A stretch of 64,000 bases of DNA, from NCBI GenBank assembly GCA_947396885.1, contig OX377204.1, forward strand, positions 6,944,001 through 7,008,000, in the 5' to 3' direction. This stretch comes from Heligmosomoides polygyrus polygyrus (Eukaryota > Nematoda > Chromadorea > Rhabditida > Heligmosomidae). This document shows positions 24,905-34,149 of this stretch, piece by piece. Positions within the stretch are counted from its first letter, which is position 1. Each line of letters opens with the position of its first letter. A program made the position numbers and the translations under genes. The notes beneath the pieces are model-generated. The model ran no database searches and had not been told where the DNA came from. It worked only from the letters and a program-made list of their open reading frames with translations.

Positions 24905-25232
24905 GCAGTGACTGTTTCCAATTTCAAAGAAGAAATCGACTTATACCTCTCGTCTCAGTTATGCCGTTCCTTTCTCATGACAGCAGTTACCTCCACGTTT
25001 GGTTGGTGGCTGGCGTTTTTCAGCATCGATCAGAACGAGGTGTTCTATGTCGCTGACAAAAGACCGCATGGCTACAGGATTCCGAGTAAAGAGCTTTTTC
25101 TGTAAGTGATATCATTCTAGCATATTTCGTATTCCTCGCTCTAGACTGATGCTTTCACTTCCGTACAGGAATATTCCGATGGCTACCAAAACCACTCGAT
25201 TGCTGCACAATTTATTCTTGTTCAGAATATAG
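24905..25232 (+). CDS. Candidate two-exon gene of unknown function
   Basis: An open stretch follows a TGTTTTCAG acceptor ending at 24904 and runs to a GTAAGT donor at 25102. A 67-bp intron with acceptor TCCGTACAG leads to a second short exon (25169-25232) that stays in frame and ends with TAG. The product is about 86 residues with a hydrophobic stretch SFLMTAVTSTFGWWLAFFS that could be a membrane segment. No ATG lies at the 5' end of exon 1; the first in-frame ATG is at 24977, so an upstream exon or an internal start is needed. I do not recognise the protein. Nematode-like intron size and splice sites are the main support. Confidence 0.3.
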
Positions 25233-25321
25233 CCAATAGAAAAAATAGTGCCCTTAACTGGGATATACTTCCTTCCGCTATCTGAGTTTTACTGCAAAAA
25301 TGGGCGTATGTTAGTACAATC

Positions 25322-25555
25322 CAATGAGATGGCACCTGCCGCACCCTATTCCTGGCTCCAGGCTCGGATTTCTCTCCAGGTTAATCAAGCCTTACCTTCT
25401 TCTAGAGATGGGTAAACTAGTACTTGAGTCGTCAACAAAGATTAATACCTATGAATTGTGCATCATTCGGCAACTGCATGGCATTGTATGGGCGAAATAC
25501 GCGTTAAAATTGTCTCCGCGACGTCTCTTGGAGGCAGAATGCATGCGCCGCAGAT
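25322..25555 (+). repeat. SINE fragments, CCTTTATCC family
   Basis: 25322-25400 matches the SINE head region (GGCTCGGATTTCTC, GTTAATCAAGCCTTACC); 25475-25555 matches its 3' body (GGGCGAAATACGCGTTAAAA, GGCAGAATGCATG). The middle is altered. Confidence 0.55.
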
Positions 25556-25570
25556 TGGTTGATCTTCTCC

Positions 25571-25729
25571 TTAGGCCTGAGTTATACTCCCGCGAGAGCA
25601 CCCGCGGAAGGGCGGGAATCGCGCCTAGATCCCTGACCTGGCCAAACGCCGCGCCCCGCCACGCCCGCGGTGCACCCTTTGTCCTCGGACGTTCGCGGAT
25701 GGTCCCGCGGGAGCATAACAAAGGCCTTA
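25571..25729. mobile_element. GC-rich PIF/Harbinger-like MITE
   Basis: TTA flanks at both ends, GGCCTGAGTTATACTCCCGC at the left and GCGGGAGCATAACAAAGGCC at the right. The interior is about 70% GC. Same family as 13318-13484. Confidence 0.75.
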
Positions 25730-26002
25730 CGAGTTATTTTTGAATGGAAAACTCACACATTTTCAATGTTGTTTCGGAACAAGAATAAATATTTATGACA
25801 ATTTTAATTTAGGAAGACATGGCGGCAGGTGTGATGCATGAGGAGAGCCTGTACCTTACAACTGTTTCACGAATACAAGAGACATCGTAGATATTTCTGC
25901 ATTACAGTTTACAATCGATCCATTATTAAAGTTGTTTTCCTTGTCCGAGTGTTACAGCCCATCCTTGGGATCATTAAAACTTGGCATTGGGGACAAGATA
26001 AG

Positions 26003-26224
26003 TAAACGGGATCCGTTGAGCGGGATCCAAATCGTTGCCACGCGGGTCTTGTGTCTTGTTGTGTTCAACCGATCCGCCACTTCTTTATTTCGCAGGAACA
26101 GTAGACAGCGAGAGCAATAAGAATGAATCCAGTACCGCAGCCGACCCTATTTATACCATGGGCAGCTGCGATACTGATACAACACAGATCACAATAAACA
26201 AATAGAGATCACAGATTCTCTATA
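26003..26224 (-). repeat. 3' LTR
   Basis: Identical to 29520-29741 except one base near the end. It contains TTTATT (AATAAA on minus) and TATTTATA motifs for polyadenylation and promoter. The stop codon of the long internal frame (26220-26222) lies inside its border. Confidence 0.93.
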
Positions 26225-28622
26225 CTCCGGCCGAGCGATGTTCTTGAGGTTCTTCGCTGGTATGTCGTGGTCGCAGGTTGTTGCTGTTTGAAATCTCTTC
26301 ATCTCCATCGATATCGCTTCCGTCATTGTTTTCTTCCAGTTCTAATGCTATGAAGCAGTTTCTTGTAAGAGCTGTGAAAACTTCTCGTTCGACTGTCGTT
26401 ACGTACGGCTCAGAAGTTACACAGCGTAGATCTGGAATCGTTTCTTCTTGTTTCTTAAGTAGAGCGGCGTTTGGGTGTTTCATCGGATTTGCTGGAAACT
26501 TTCCAATGTAGGCAACTGTTGTTACGCTCTTTTTGAGATTGTTGTATCGTCTCCAGTCCAAGTGCTTTGAAGGTGCAGAACTCGAAGATGTTAGGGCAAC
26601 GTGCGGTGTTTCTATTCTGTATGGAGAATGTCGTCGATAGTGATCAGTTACCATGGCTGGGTTTCCAGTAACGGAGGGTTGGTGTGACGATGTTTGAAGG
26701 ATATCGGCGGATTGGGACAATAGGGATTGCTCTTCATGGTGGAGAAACGGGTGTGTTGAGGAAGTAGTGAAACCGTCCGGCTTTCTTCTAATCAGTGGTT
26801 GGGAGGAAGATCCTTCGATCGATGAAGAAGGTGATCTCTCCGCGAGAGATTGGGGTTGCGTTGGTTGGGATGGGTTTATAGGAGCAGCATGGGGTTGTGT
26901 TGTCTGGGATGGGTTTATCGGAGCTGCGCTGTTTAGCGACGCGGTGGGGAGCGTGGGTACGGAGTTGCTTTCAAGGTCGGGTAGCTCTACGGGTAGCGGA
27001 ACATCAGGCGAAGCATTGGTATCCACTTCTTGGATGACTCCTTGAGCAAGCTGTATCGTGAAAATATCATAATCCTGCTTGAAAGGCTGAGGATTTTTCT
27101 GAAGTTTCTCTGTAGTGGGTTGTAGTCGACGATATGCAATCTCCTTGTTGTCGAGAAACGAAAGGGCACTGTCTTTCCACGGTAGGCATACGTGGTTACC
27201 GTCATGTTCACGACGTATAGCGTCTTCGAATCGCTTCCAAACGACTGCGTTCACCTGTTTGTTTTCCTTCGGCATTGATCCTAGATGTTCGTGCGTTCCA
27301 GTGGATTCGACCGCGGAAAATTCCTCCCAAGAATCTTCGTTCGACTTTTCAGAAGGTTGGAATGTGTTTTGATCAATTTTCTCGATCGCAGTGATTGCTC
27401 GCATTGGTTTTGCTTTAGTCGATTGGTTGTTTTCTGCGATGTTTTCAAACGTAGGAGTAGACGTCGCATCACGTGATGTTTCTCTGTTAGTTTGCAATGG
27501 ATTTGATCTACCGACAACGAGATATCCCAACTTGGATGGTGTGATTCGTAGTCCGGATGGAAGTGTAAACGATCTGCCATTCGCGATGTCTAGTAGTGTG
27601 AAGACGTCTGCACATCCTAGCAGAATATGGGGCTGTATATATGCCGCATTCATACTAACTGACAGTCTTATGTCGTTATTGACGAGGAAGCGTTTATCCT
27701 CAGCACTGACGTGACTCGGCTGAATCGGTTGCATAATTGCGTCGATTTTTGCCATGGTGTAGTTGTGAGGGTTGCCGTAGTGATCCCACAGATGAAGCTT
27801 AACTATTCCGCAGGTTTTCTTCATCGGCGTTTTAGAACCAAATGTGCTAATTGTCAGAAGTTTAGATTCGACTTCATCGAGTTGAAGACGATCTGCTAAC
27901 GTCTTGCTGACAAAGGATCGATCCGCACCTGTGTCTATGAGTAGGTGCACCTCTTCTAACGCCTGAGTCCCAAGATTGAGGACCTTTGCTTGGCCGATTA
28001 GAAGCAGGCTTGAATGGCTAGATTCCCTCTGCATGCGATGCACGATGCCAGAGGCTTCCTGATTCAGCTTCTCCCCGGCGGAGAAAATGCGCGTCCCTGC
28101 TGACGCTGAGTTTTTGGGTTCGAAAGTACCTGCGATTCCCTTGCTGCGAGGTTGGGATAACCCTATTGCGGATGTGGAGGTAGACGATGAGAGTTTTCTA
28201 CATATGGAGGTATGATGGCCATACTGCTTACAGATTCTGCATGGTCCTCTTTTGCATTGCGATGCGATATGGTCTTTCCCTCCACAGTTGTGGCAGAGAT
28301 TTTGTTTTCGCATTACTTCGAGGTGTTGTTCTCGTGTTTTAACCATATCACAATCCTTGGGGTGATGCCCCTTCTTCTGACAGTAGAAGCATCTGAATGA
28401 TTTTGATTTTGTGTTATGCTGCTTGCTATGATCGTCATCATGCGATCTTCGTGTCTGTTGGCGGTCGATGGATTTCACTTCTACCTGACGAGTGATGTTC
28501 ATTTCTGTTTTGATATGCTGTTTGGCGGTGGATAGGAGGAGCTGGGTACTCCATGCCTCTCCAGGTGTTTGTTGCTTCCGTCGCAGGACTGCATGCTGGA
28601 CTTGAACTGCAAATTTTTCCAA
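26220..28622 (-). CDS. Gag C-terminus, protease and residual Pol fusion of BEL/Pao element
   Basis: An 800-codon frame on minus, opening at a TTG with no ATG, hence really the continuation of the upstream gag frame after a one-base shift. In order: three zinc knuckles (CFYCQKKGHHPKDC, CHNCGGKDHIASQC, CRICKQYGHHTSIC; residues about 77-145), a retroviral-type aspartic protease (LLIDTGADRSFVS, about residue 226), and the segment leading into a Pao-type reverse transcriptase (residues about 465-535: HVCLPWKDS, YRRLQPTTEKLQKNPQ, QGVIQEVD). Instead of the RT catalytic core the frame then runs directly into a Pro/Ser/Thr-rich stretch with repeated INPSQ-TQP units and a C-terminal tail (GKFPANPMKHPNAALL, NNLRPRHTSEE). 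RT, RNase H and integrase are deleted in frame, leaving a long open frame. The product could still form particles and cleave itself. Confidence 0.9.
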   Translation of the reverse strand: MEKFAVQVQHAVLRRKQQTPGEAWSTQLLLSTAKQHIKTEMNITRQVEVKSIDRQQTRRSHDDDHSKQHNTKSKSFRCFYCQKKGHHPKDCDMVKTREQHLEVMRKQNLCHNCGGKDHIASQCKRGPCRICKQYGHHTSICRKLSSSTSTSAIGLSQPRSKGIAGTFEPKNSASAGTRIFSAGEKLNQEASGIVHRMQRESSHSSLLLIGQAKVLNLGTQALEEVHLLIDTGADRSFVSKTLADRLQLDEVESKLLTISTFGSKTPMKKTCGIVKLHLWDHYGNPHNYTMAKIDAIMQPIQPSHVSAEDKRFLVNNDIRLSVSMNAAYIQPHILLGCADVFTLLDIANGRSFTLPSGLRITPSKLGYLVVGRSNPLQTNRETSRDATSTPTFENIAENNQSTKAKPMRAITAIEKIDQNTFQPSEKSNEDSWEEFSAVESTGTHEHLGSMPKENKQVNAVVWKRFEDAIRREHDGNHVCLPWKDSALSFLDNKEIAYRRLQPTTEKLQKNPQPFKQDYDIFTIQLAQGVIQEVDTNASPDVPLPVELPDLESNSVPTLPTASLNSAAPINPSQTTQPHAAPINPSQPTQPQSLAERSPSSSIEGSSSQPLIRRKPDGFTTSSTHPFLHHEEQSLLSQSADILQTSSHQPSVTGNPAMVTDHYRRHSPYRIETPHVALTSSSSAPSKHLDWRRYNNLKKSVTTVAYIGKFPANPMKHPNAALLKKQEETIPDLRCVTSEPYVTTVEREVFTALTRNCFIALELEENNDGSDIDGDEEISNSNNLRPRHTSEEPQEHRSAGV

Positions 28623-29433
28623 GAGTTTCCTTCTGAAGGAAGGTATTGTCGACGTGTTCGCCCTTTAGCTGTAGTTGGCATACAATTGATGAAAGCTCTT
28701 CACATAATCGTTCCTGATCGTGAAGGTCTTCACTCGGAGCTCTGCAGTGGTGTAGTCTACTCAAAAGTTCACCCACAAGTGCTTGATTGTCTCCATATTT
28801 GTCCTTCAGATGAGCAATAACAAGCGGATACGTCTGACTTGAGATCTGGTATTGTTTGACAAACTCTTTGGCTTCGCCTTCTAAGGCGTCGAGTAGGTAC
28901 GTCATCTTGTACATATTGTCGATGTTCTGTGAATGGACTGAGTAGTTGAAAGCGTTCCAGAAGTTTTCCCATTCCCATATTTTGCCGTCAAACTTAGGTA
29001 TGGGGAGGGGTGCCAGATTCGCGACTGGTGTACAGGGAGGTGGTGTGAGGAAATTCTTGTCGTGATTGCTCTTGAGCTCCTCTCTTAGTCTGGACAGGGT
29101 GGTCAGAGTGTCCTGTGCATTGTCTATAAGATCCAGGGTGGCGTCCACATGTGTTGTGACTCTCTGGAGAATTTCATCTATAGCTGGATCATCGGAATTA
29201 AGATTGTCGACTGCCACATTGTAGTTTTCCAGTGCAGCTTCGACGTTTCGAAGTTCCGATTCTATCGCTGTTTGTGCTGGTCGAATCTGACGTTGTAGTT
29301 TATCTGCTTCGTTCTGGTCCGTTGGGTGAAAACTCGCTGCTTCCCTTATTGATATGCTGTCTTGTAGGATCCTAGCGAGTCGGTTTGAAGCCCTTGTGAG
29401 AAGCCCTTGACGTGTAGACAATGTTGATGACAT
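28438..29433 (-). CDS. Gag N-terminus of BEL/Pao element (DUF1759-type)
   Basis: 331 codons on minus starting at an ATG 87 bp from the LTR. A coiled N-terminal half (QRQIRPAQTAIESELRNVEA) is followed by the Pao Gag domain: PLPIPKFDGKIWEWENFWNA and YLLDALEGEAKEFVKQY, about residues 145-235. Family knowledge says gag and pol of BEL/Pao elements are one frame. Here coherent Gag sequence leaves this frame around 28620-28625 and continues in the frame starting at 28622, a one-base shift, so the last 60 or so residues are out of frame and not authentic. A single-base indel is the simplest reading. Confidence 0.9.
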   Translation of the reverse strand: MSSTLSTRQGLLTRASNRLARILQDSISIREAASFHPTDQNEADKLQRQIRPAQTAIESELRNVEAALENYNVAVDNLNSDDPAIDEILQRVTTHVDATLDLIDNAQDTLTTLSRLREELKSNHDKNFLTPPPCTPVANLAPLPIPKFDGKIWEWENFWNAFNYSVHSQNIDNMYKMTYLLDALEGEAKEFVKQYQISSQTYPLVIAHLKDKYGDNQALVGELLSRLHHCRAPSEDLHDQERLCEELSSIVCQLQLKGEHVDNTFLQKETLGKICSSSPACSPATEATNTWRGMEYPAPPIHRQTAYQNRNEHHSSGRSEIHRPPTDTKIA

Positions 29434-29501
29434 CGCCGTCGGTGGGTTCTGTTCGCTGAAAGTTTGAATGAAAGTGGCTTACTTCAGTGATCTTGAGCTC
29501 C

Positions 29502-29519
29502 TTCCCGGCCGATGCACCA
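29502..29519 (-). promoter_or_regulatory. Primer binding site, tRNA-Gly(GCC)
   Basis: Directly next to the 5' LTR the minus strand reads TGGTGCATCGGCCGGGAA. This is complementary to the 3' end of tRNA-Gly(GCC) plus CCA over 18 nt as I know that tRNA. It fixes the LTR border and element polarity. Confidence 0.85.
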
Positions 29520-29741
29520 TAAACGGGATCCGTTGAGCGGGATCCAAATCGTTGCCACGCGGGTCTTGTGTCTTGTTGTGTTCAACCGATCCGCCACTTC
29601 TTTATTTCGCAGGAACAGTAGACAGCGAGAGCAATAAGAATGAATCCAGTACCGCAGCCGACCCTATTTATACCATGGGCAGCTGCGATACTGATACAAC
29701 ACAGATCACAATAAACAAATAGAGATCACAGATTCTCCATA
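29520..29741 (-). repeat. 5' LTR
   Basis: Copy of 26003-26224 with one difference. Flanked outside by the ATAAG target duplication. Confidence 0.93.
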
Positions 29742-29746
29742 ATAAG

Positions 29747-30538
29747 GTTTACATCATTTGGCTAACATAGCAATCTAAACTGAAAATCCGAAAAAAATCA
29801 GCGGACGACTTGAATTCATAAAGGTTTTAAAACGTAGTTAGTGGAAGGCTAAAATAAAAGGGAAGTCAGAAAACTTAACTAATCGCATGGATGCAGTCGA
29901 AGCCCTGTACATTGCATTCAAGAATGCAACGGAAATTTGAAGAAAAAACGCGTAACGCTGCCGTCAGCTAAATGAAATTCGGGTAGGAATATTTGTTAAT
30001 CAGTCTTTGCTTTCTGTCCGCAGTTCTCCAGAACATCCGTTCCAAGTCTTGAAGATGGGACTCTGCGGGCAGTGCCTGAAACCGGCATGAAGACGAATGC
30101 ATGGATTGTAGATGAGATGAGATGTAGTGCCTGCCGTCAGCCACATAATGGCCTTCCGTGCTCGGGACGAATGGGACCGAATTCTAAGAGAAATAAGTTT
30201 TGACATAGTAACCTTAAAGATACACGAGGGATGTTGTACCTCCAGTCAGTTAGAGTTCCTCTACACGAGCAAAAACAAACTTTTATTACGACCTAACAAT
30301 CTAATTATGCACGACAAAAGAAACACGACATAGAAAACTAGGATGGAGGAGCGAATCCGGGTCCGCTCGAGACGTTTGTTCGGCTGTGAGGGAGGGCGAA
30401 GAATAGTCGACAGAGGGAGACGATCCGACGAGGACGAGGCGACGGAGGTTCCCTCAGCAACGACCTGGTAGGGACTTACGACGGGTCACTCAAAACCAAA
30501 AACTCCTGACTCACTGACGCTCGCAGCCATGGGGGCGC
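29747..30538. other. Unassigned DNA
   Basis: A plus frame of 62 codons after a CCGCAG at 30019-30024 contains a CxxC...C pattern (MRCSACRQPHNGLPC), but there is no donor or start. No other feature. Confidence 0.35.
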
Positions 30539-31135
30539 GTGTTCCCGCCGTTTGTGGCCGTCCCGCTATTGACTTATCGATATTTTGATCTCTCGGCACA
30601 CGCACTCGCGTTAAACCTGCGGCCTTTTATTTTGTTTGGTTGTTTAGCTTATTCTCTGGCTTCTACTACAACATTCATCACTTCGTCAGCACGCCCCAAC
30701 TACTATTCATCTACTCGTCTTGGTTTATTCGTTAGAAACTGCGACCCTGAGTCGCCTCAAATTATTCTTCTAACACGTCCGGAACCGCTTGACCTACTCT
30801 CTTTCATTCGATCACCCATCTCCTTAATTGCCGGAGCCGTATCAATGCCGTCGGACGGTGTCACTCGCCTATATATATGCTCGTCGAAGTCAATGTACCG
30901 TCTACACCTTATGGAGAATCCCCTCCAAAATGATCTAGAATTAATATGCTGTATTATGCTTGTTTTGTGTTTTGTTGTTGTGCCGAGAGTATCGTGGACA
31001 AAGACTACGACCCCCGGACAAAGACCACGACCAGACCTAAGTCACGTATGGGCTGTCTGTGGGCAAGCGAGTCATGTGTGGGCTTTCTGTGGGCAGCGGG
31101 CCCGCGGCCGATCCACACTACATACAGTCTTCTAA
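30539..31135 (+). CDS. Unassigned 198-codon open frame
   Basis: An open frame beginning at GTG, without a recognised domain. The 3' part encodes a duplicated SHVWAxCGQ unit, from two DNA copies of a TATGGGCTGTCTGTGGGCA-type sequence at 31040-31086. There is no ATG in good context and no splice sites. It may be part of an unrecognised mobile element or chance; I do not assign a function. Confidence 0.2.
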   Translation: MFPPFVAVPLLTYRYFDLSAHALALNLRPFILFGCLAYSLASTTTFITSSARPNYYSSTRLGLFVRNCDPESPQIILLTRPEPLDLLSFIRSPISLIAGAVSMPSDGVTRLYICSSKSMYRLHLMENPLQNDLELICCIMLVLCFVVVPRVSWTKTTTPGQRPRPDLSHVWAVCGQASHVWAFCGQRARGRSTLHTVF

Positions 31136-31699
31136 AATTCAACTTGGACGGTGCGTCCACTAATGAAGATAATCAGCCACTGAACCGTGTAATTCGAAAA
31201 GTGGTATAACTCTACAGCTGGCCTATACCGGCACACATGCCGTTGGTAAGACACTTAGCGTTTTGAACGTAAGAATAAGCATATCATGATCGACTTGGTT
31301 CTCTAACTTGTGCGAAATTAACGAATAATAATGTTCAACGACCGAGCAATTTTTAGGTGCTAGCAAAAAATGGAGCTAAAGAAAGAGATTGTTGCAAAAT
31401 ACTTCAATAATAATAAAAACAAGGAACAGCTTGTGCTAAACAAGCTGCTGACCATGAGAGTGTTGAACAACGATAGGAAGGAACGTCGCCATCCAGCCTT
31501 GAAAGAGCAACACATCTAAACACTGCATGACCGAGCTGCTTGAAGAAGATGAGAACAGACCAGTGATTTTATATACGACTATATATGGCGTGCATCTGTT
31601 TCTTCAGAAGACAGCTTTTAAAATAAAGGCTCCTGCTTAGATTATGGGCCACATCAAGCAGAAAATATTTATAATAGGTATTTAGCTAAGGAAGGCGTT
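31136..31699. other. Unassigned DNA, possible transposase N-terminal relic
   Basis: A 49-codon frame from 31371 (MELKKEIVAKYFNNNKNKEQ...) has the look of a Tc1/IS630 helix-turn-helix start but is too short to assign. Confidence 0.25.
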
Positions 31700-31955
31700 A
31701 ATAAACCCTATTTCGGACGCATCAAGCATTCTACTTCCACGCAATGACATGTAGACAACCTGAACGCATATTTGGCATGTACAGTGACTTGCGGTGGCCA
31801 ACTTGAGGTCACAACTCAGATTTTTATTCCTCCTAGAAAGGACCGTTTCCAGTTCCCTGACTCCGGAGGGATGGAAGTTTGGTTGGAGTGGGTGCGAAAT
31901 GCGAACCGAGAATCTGGAATCGGATTCACGACAGACGGCGACTCCTTCGACTGCG
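31700..31955 (-). repeat. tRNA-derived SINE, minus orientation
   Basis: Shares GCATTCTACTTCCACG, TGACTTGCGGTGGCCA, and CTCCGGAGGGATGGAAG with the other copies. Head partly degraded. Confidence 0.7.
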
Positions 31956-31991
31956 CTGCCACGCGGCTCTCCACTGAGCATAGGATTCATA

Positions 31992-32260
31992 CAGGGTGTC
32001 TCAAAAAATGTATACACTGTTTGAAAGGTGATAACTTTGCTCACAGTAAAGGTACTGAAGAAGATGAGAGCTCATATGAAAGCTTAAGAAAATGGAATTT
32101 TTATATATGAGCGGTATGGATTGCGCCGTGGACTCGCCTGAGATTTTGCACTTTGCACTCGATTGATTCGTTTCGATTGAATACTTATTTCCGAAGGAGC
32201 ATTGTACACCAAACAATATAATAAAACAGATTACTTTAACTTTAAAGTGATAAGGTTTCC
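31992..32260 (+). mobile_element. Terminus of an IS630/Tc1-mariner-type element
   Basis: After a TA at 31990-31991 the DNA begins CAGGGTGTCTCAAAAAATGT and continues with TTTGAAAGGTGATAACTTTG. The same block is inverted at 37250-37470. No transposase frame accompanies it and the other end is not identified here. Confidence 0.55.
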
Positions 32261-32271
32261 ACACTACGACT

Positions 32272-32400
32272 CATATATAAAACCAGACGTTCAGCGGCCT
32301 CGCGGCCGCTAAACGTCTGGTTGGGGGCTTCGTCCCCAAACCCCGAGTATAGAACACCCGGCCGTGTTCTTTTCTTCTTTTGGCCCTCTTACTTTTATTT
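32272..32400 (+). repeat. Double-hairpin repeat, copy 1
   Basis: Hairpin 1 pairs CCAGACGTTCAGCGGCC with its complement ending CGTCTGG (about 32283-32322). Hairpin 2 is TTGGGGGCTTCGTCCCCAA (about 32321-32339). A shared tail CCCCGAG(T/A)ATAGAACA, TTCTTTTGGCCCTCTTAC follows. An inverted diverged copy is at 39535-39676. Confidence 0.75.
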
Positions 32401-32719
32401 CATTCTCCGAAGTACATGTTCTACTAAGTCCTGAGTAACAGACTGTAAGAGTCTCAACCCAAAGTGCTTAGTCTGCTGAAGCATAAATGAAACCAATGGG
32501 TGTCGGTAGACCGCTCGATACCGTTACCTGTCCGACAGCAATCATGTTCCTTCGATAACTTTAACCATTCTCCTTACCTCCACTCTCAACCCCGCCAATA
32601 CACCTTGCACTTGTGCCGAAGTGAAATAAAAAAAATAAAGGCGTAGTGAGAGTGAAGTACGCGCACACTTGTTGAACGAAGCCTTTAAAAAGTTTTCTCA
32701 CAAATGCTGTGCAAAGTAT

Positions 32720-33930
32720 GATCTGTGGAACGACTTCTAAATCTAGACGTACGTTGTACTACGTCTAGGTCACGTGTTCTGAATCCGGACGCATGTTGAT
32801 ATCGTCTGTGATAAACCAACGTACGCGTAACGACGTCAGCAGCACGTCTTTTGAAGCCTGATACCCGTTGGACGATACTGATGAAAAATCATGGTCCGCC
32901 CTTACTGGTGCCCTTCACTGGACCCCTCCTTCAGTGGTTCCATCTCCACTGGTCCCCTTTACTGTCTCTCTCTCCCCCCCTTCCTTATACTGGTCCCCTC
33001 TTCATTGGGCCTCCTTCACCACTCGCTCCCCCCGTTACTGGTTCCATCTTTGCTGGTCTCTCCTTTTCTGGTCCCTTTTACTAATTCCCTCTTCACTGGT
33101 CCCTCCTCCACCCACTACCGGCCCCCCACCGGACCCTCCCCTGCATTGGCCCCTCTTATGGGCCCCTCTTCCCCCCTTCCCATCCGTTACCGGCCCCCCT
33201 CACTGGACCCTCCCCTGCAGTGGTCCCCTTTAGTGGTCCCCTCTTCACTGGTCCTCCTTCTTTCCATTCCTCCCCCCCCCCATTACTGGACCCTCCTTTG
33301 CCGGTTCCCCATTACTGATCCTCCTTCACTGGTCACCCATCGGTGATACGTCGTCTGAATCCAGACACCACTTGGGCGACATCGGTGACATCTCTTCTGA
33401 ACCTAGACACCCACTACGCGGCATGGGTGACACAACTTCTGAACCCGGACGCTTGTCGAGCGACGTCGGTAACACGTCTTTTCAACCGTTCGTCCTTTGC
33501 GCGACATCGGTGACACGTCGTATGAATCCGAACACCACTTGGGCGACATCGGTTACACCTCTTCTGAACCTGGACACCGACTGCGCGACATGGGTGGCGC
33601 AACCACTGAAGCCGAACGCCTGTCGAGCGACGTCGGTAACACGTCTTTCCAACCGTTCGTCCTTTGCGCGACATCGGTGACACGTTGTCTAAATCCAGAC
33701 ACCACTTGGGCGACATCGGTTACACTTCTTCTGAACCTAGACACCGACTGCGCGACATGGGTGGCGCAACCACTGAAGCCGAACGCCTGTTAAACGCCGA
33801 CGGTGAGATGTCTTCTCAACCCAGACGCCCTTTGCGCGACATCGGCGACACGTCTTCTGATGCACGCGACACGACGTGGGTCACACCTCGTCTCAACCCG
33901 GACGCCTGTCACTCGACGTCTATGAAAAGC
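32720..33930 (+). repeat. Composite satellite block 3 (modules A and B)
   Basis: Module B at 32888-33340 is a pyrimidine-rich array of CACTGGTCCCCTTTACTGGT-like units. Module A at 33340-33930 is an array of about 40-bp units around CGACATCGGTGACACGTCTT and CTGAACCCAGACGCC. Within A, higher-order copies of about 165-170 bp are clear (33448-33620 versus 33614-33790). Module A also flanks B on the left (32745-32850). Confidence 0.85.
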
Positions 33931-34110
33931 TAGATGGACGGACGGAAGGACGGATGGACAGACGGACGGATAGACGGACGGACAGACGGACGGACAGACG
34001 GATGGACAGACGGTCGGACAGACGGACGGACAGGGACAGACACAAAAGCTTACTCTATATTATACTATTACTTTATATCCTACTATATTATATATAGTAG
34101 GATATAAAAT
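33931..34110. repeat. (GACGGACA)n microsatellite and adjacent AT palindrome
   Basis: About 100 bp of GGACGGAC/AGACGGAC units, then an AT-rich palindrome TATATCCTACTATATTATAT with its complement (34070-34107). Confidence 0.9.
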
Positions 34111-34149
34111 ATACGACTCATCGATGCTAGCTAAGCATTTCCAAAACTC

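Larger units (their letters stand above)
26003..29741 (-). mobile_element. Non-autonomous BEL/Pao LTR retrotransposon
   Basis: Complete element of 3.7 kb on minus: 222-bp LTRs (26003-26224 and 29520-29741), a 5-bp target duplication ATAAG (25998-26002 and 29742-29746), a primer binding site next to the 5' LTR, and gag plus protease coding. Reverse transcriptase, RNase H and integrase are missing; only the start of the RT region and a C-terminal tail remain. LTRs differ at one position, so insertion was recent and must have used enzymes from a relative. Confidence 0.92.

Noticed and set aside
28615..28630. Programmed -1 ribosomal frameshift in gag
   Set aside because: No X XXY YYZ heptamer in the correct frame; BEL/Pao elements normally use one frame, so an indel is simpler.
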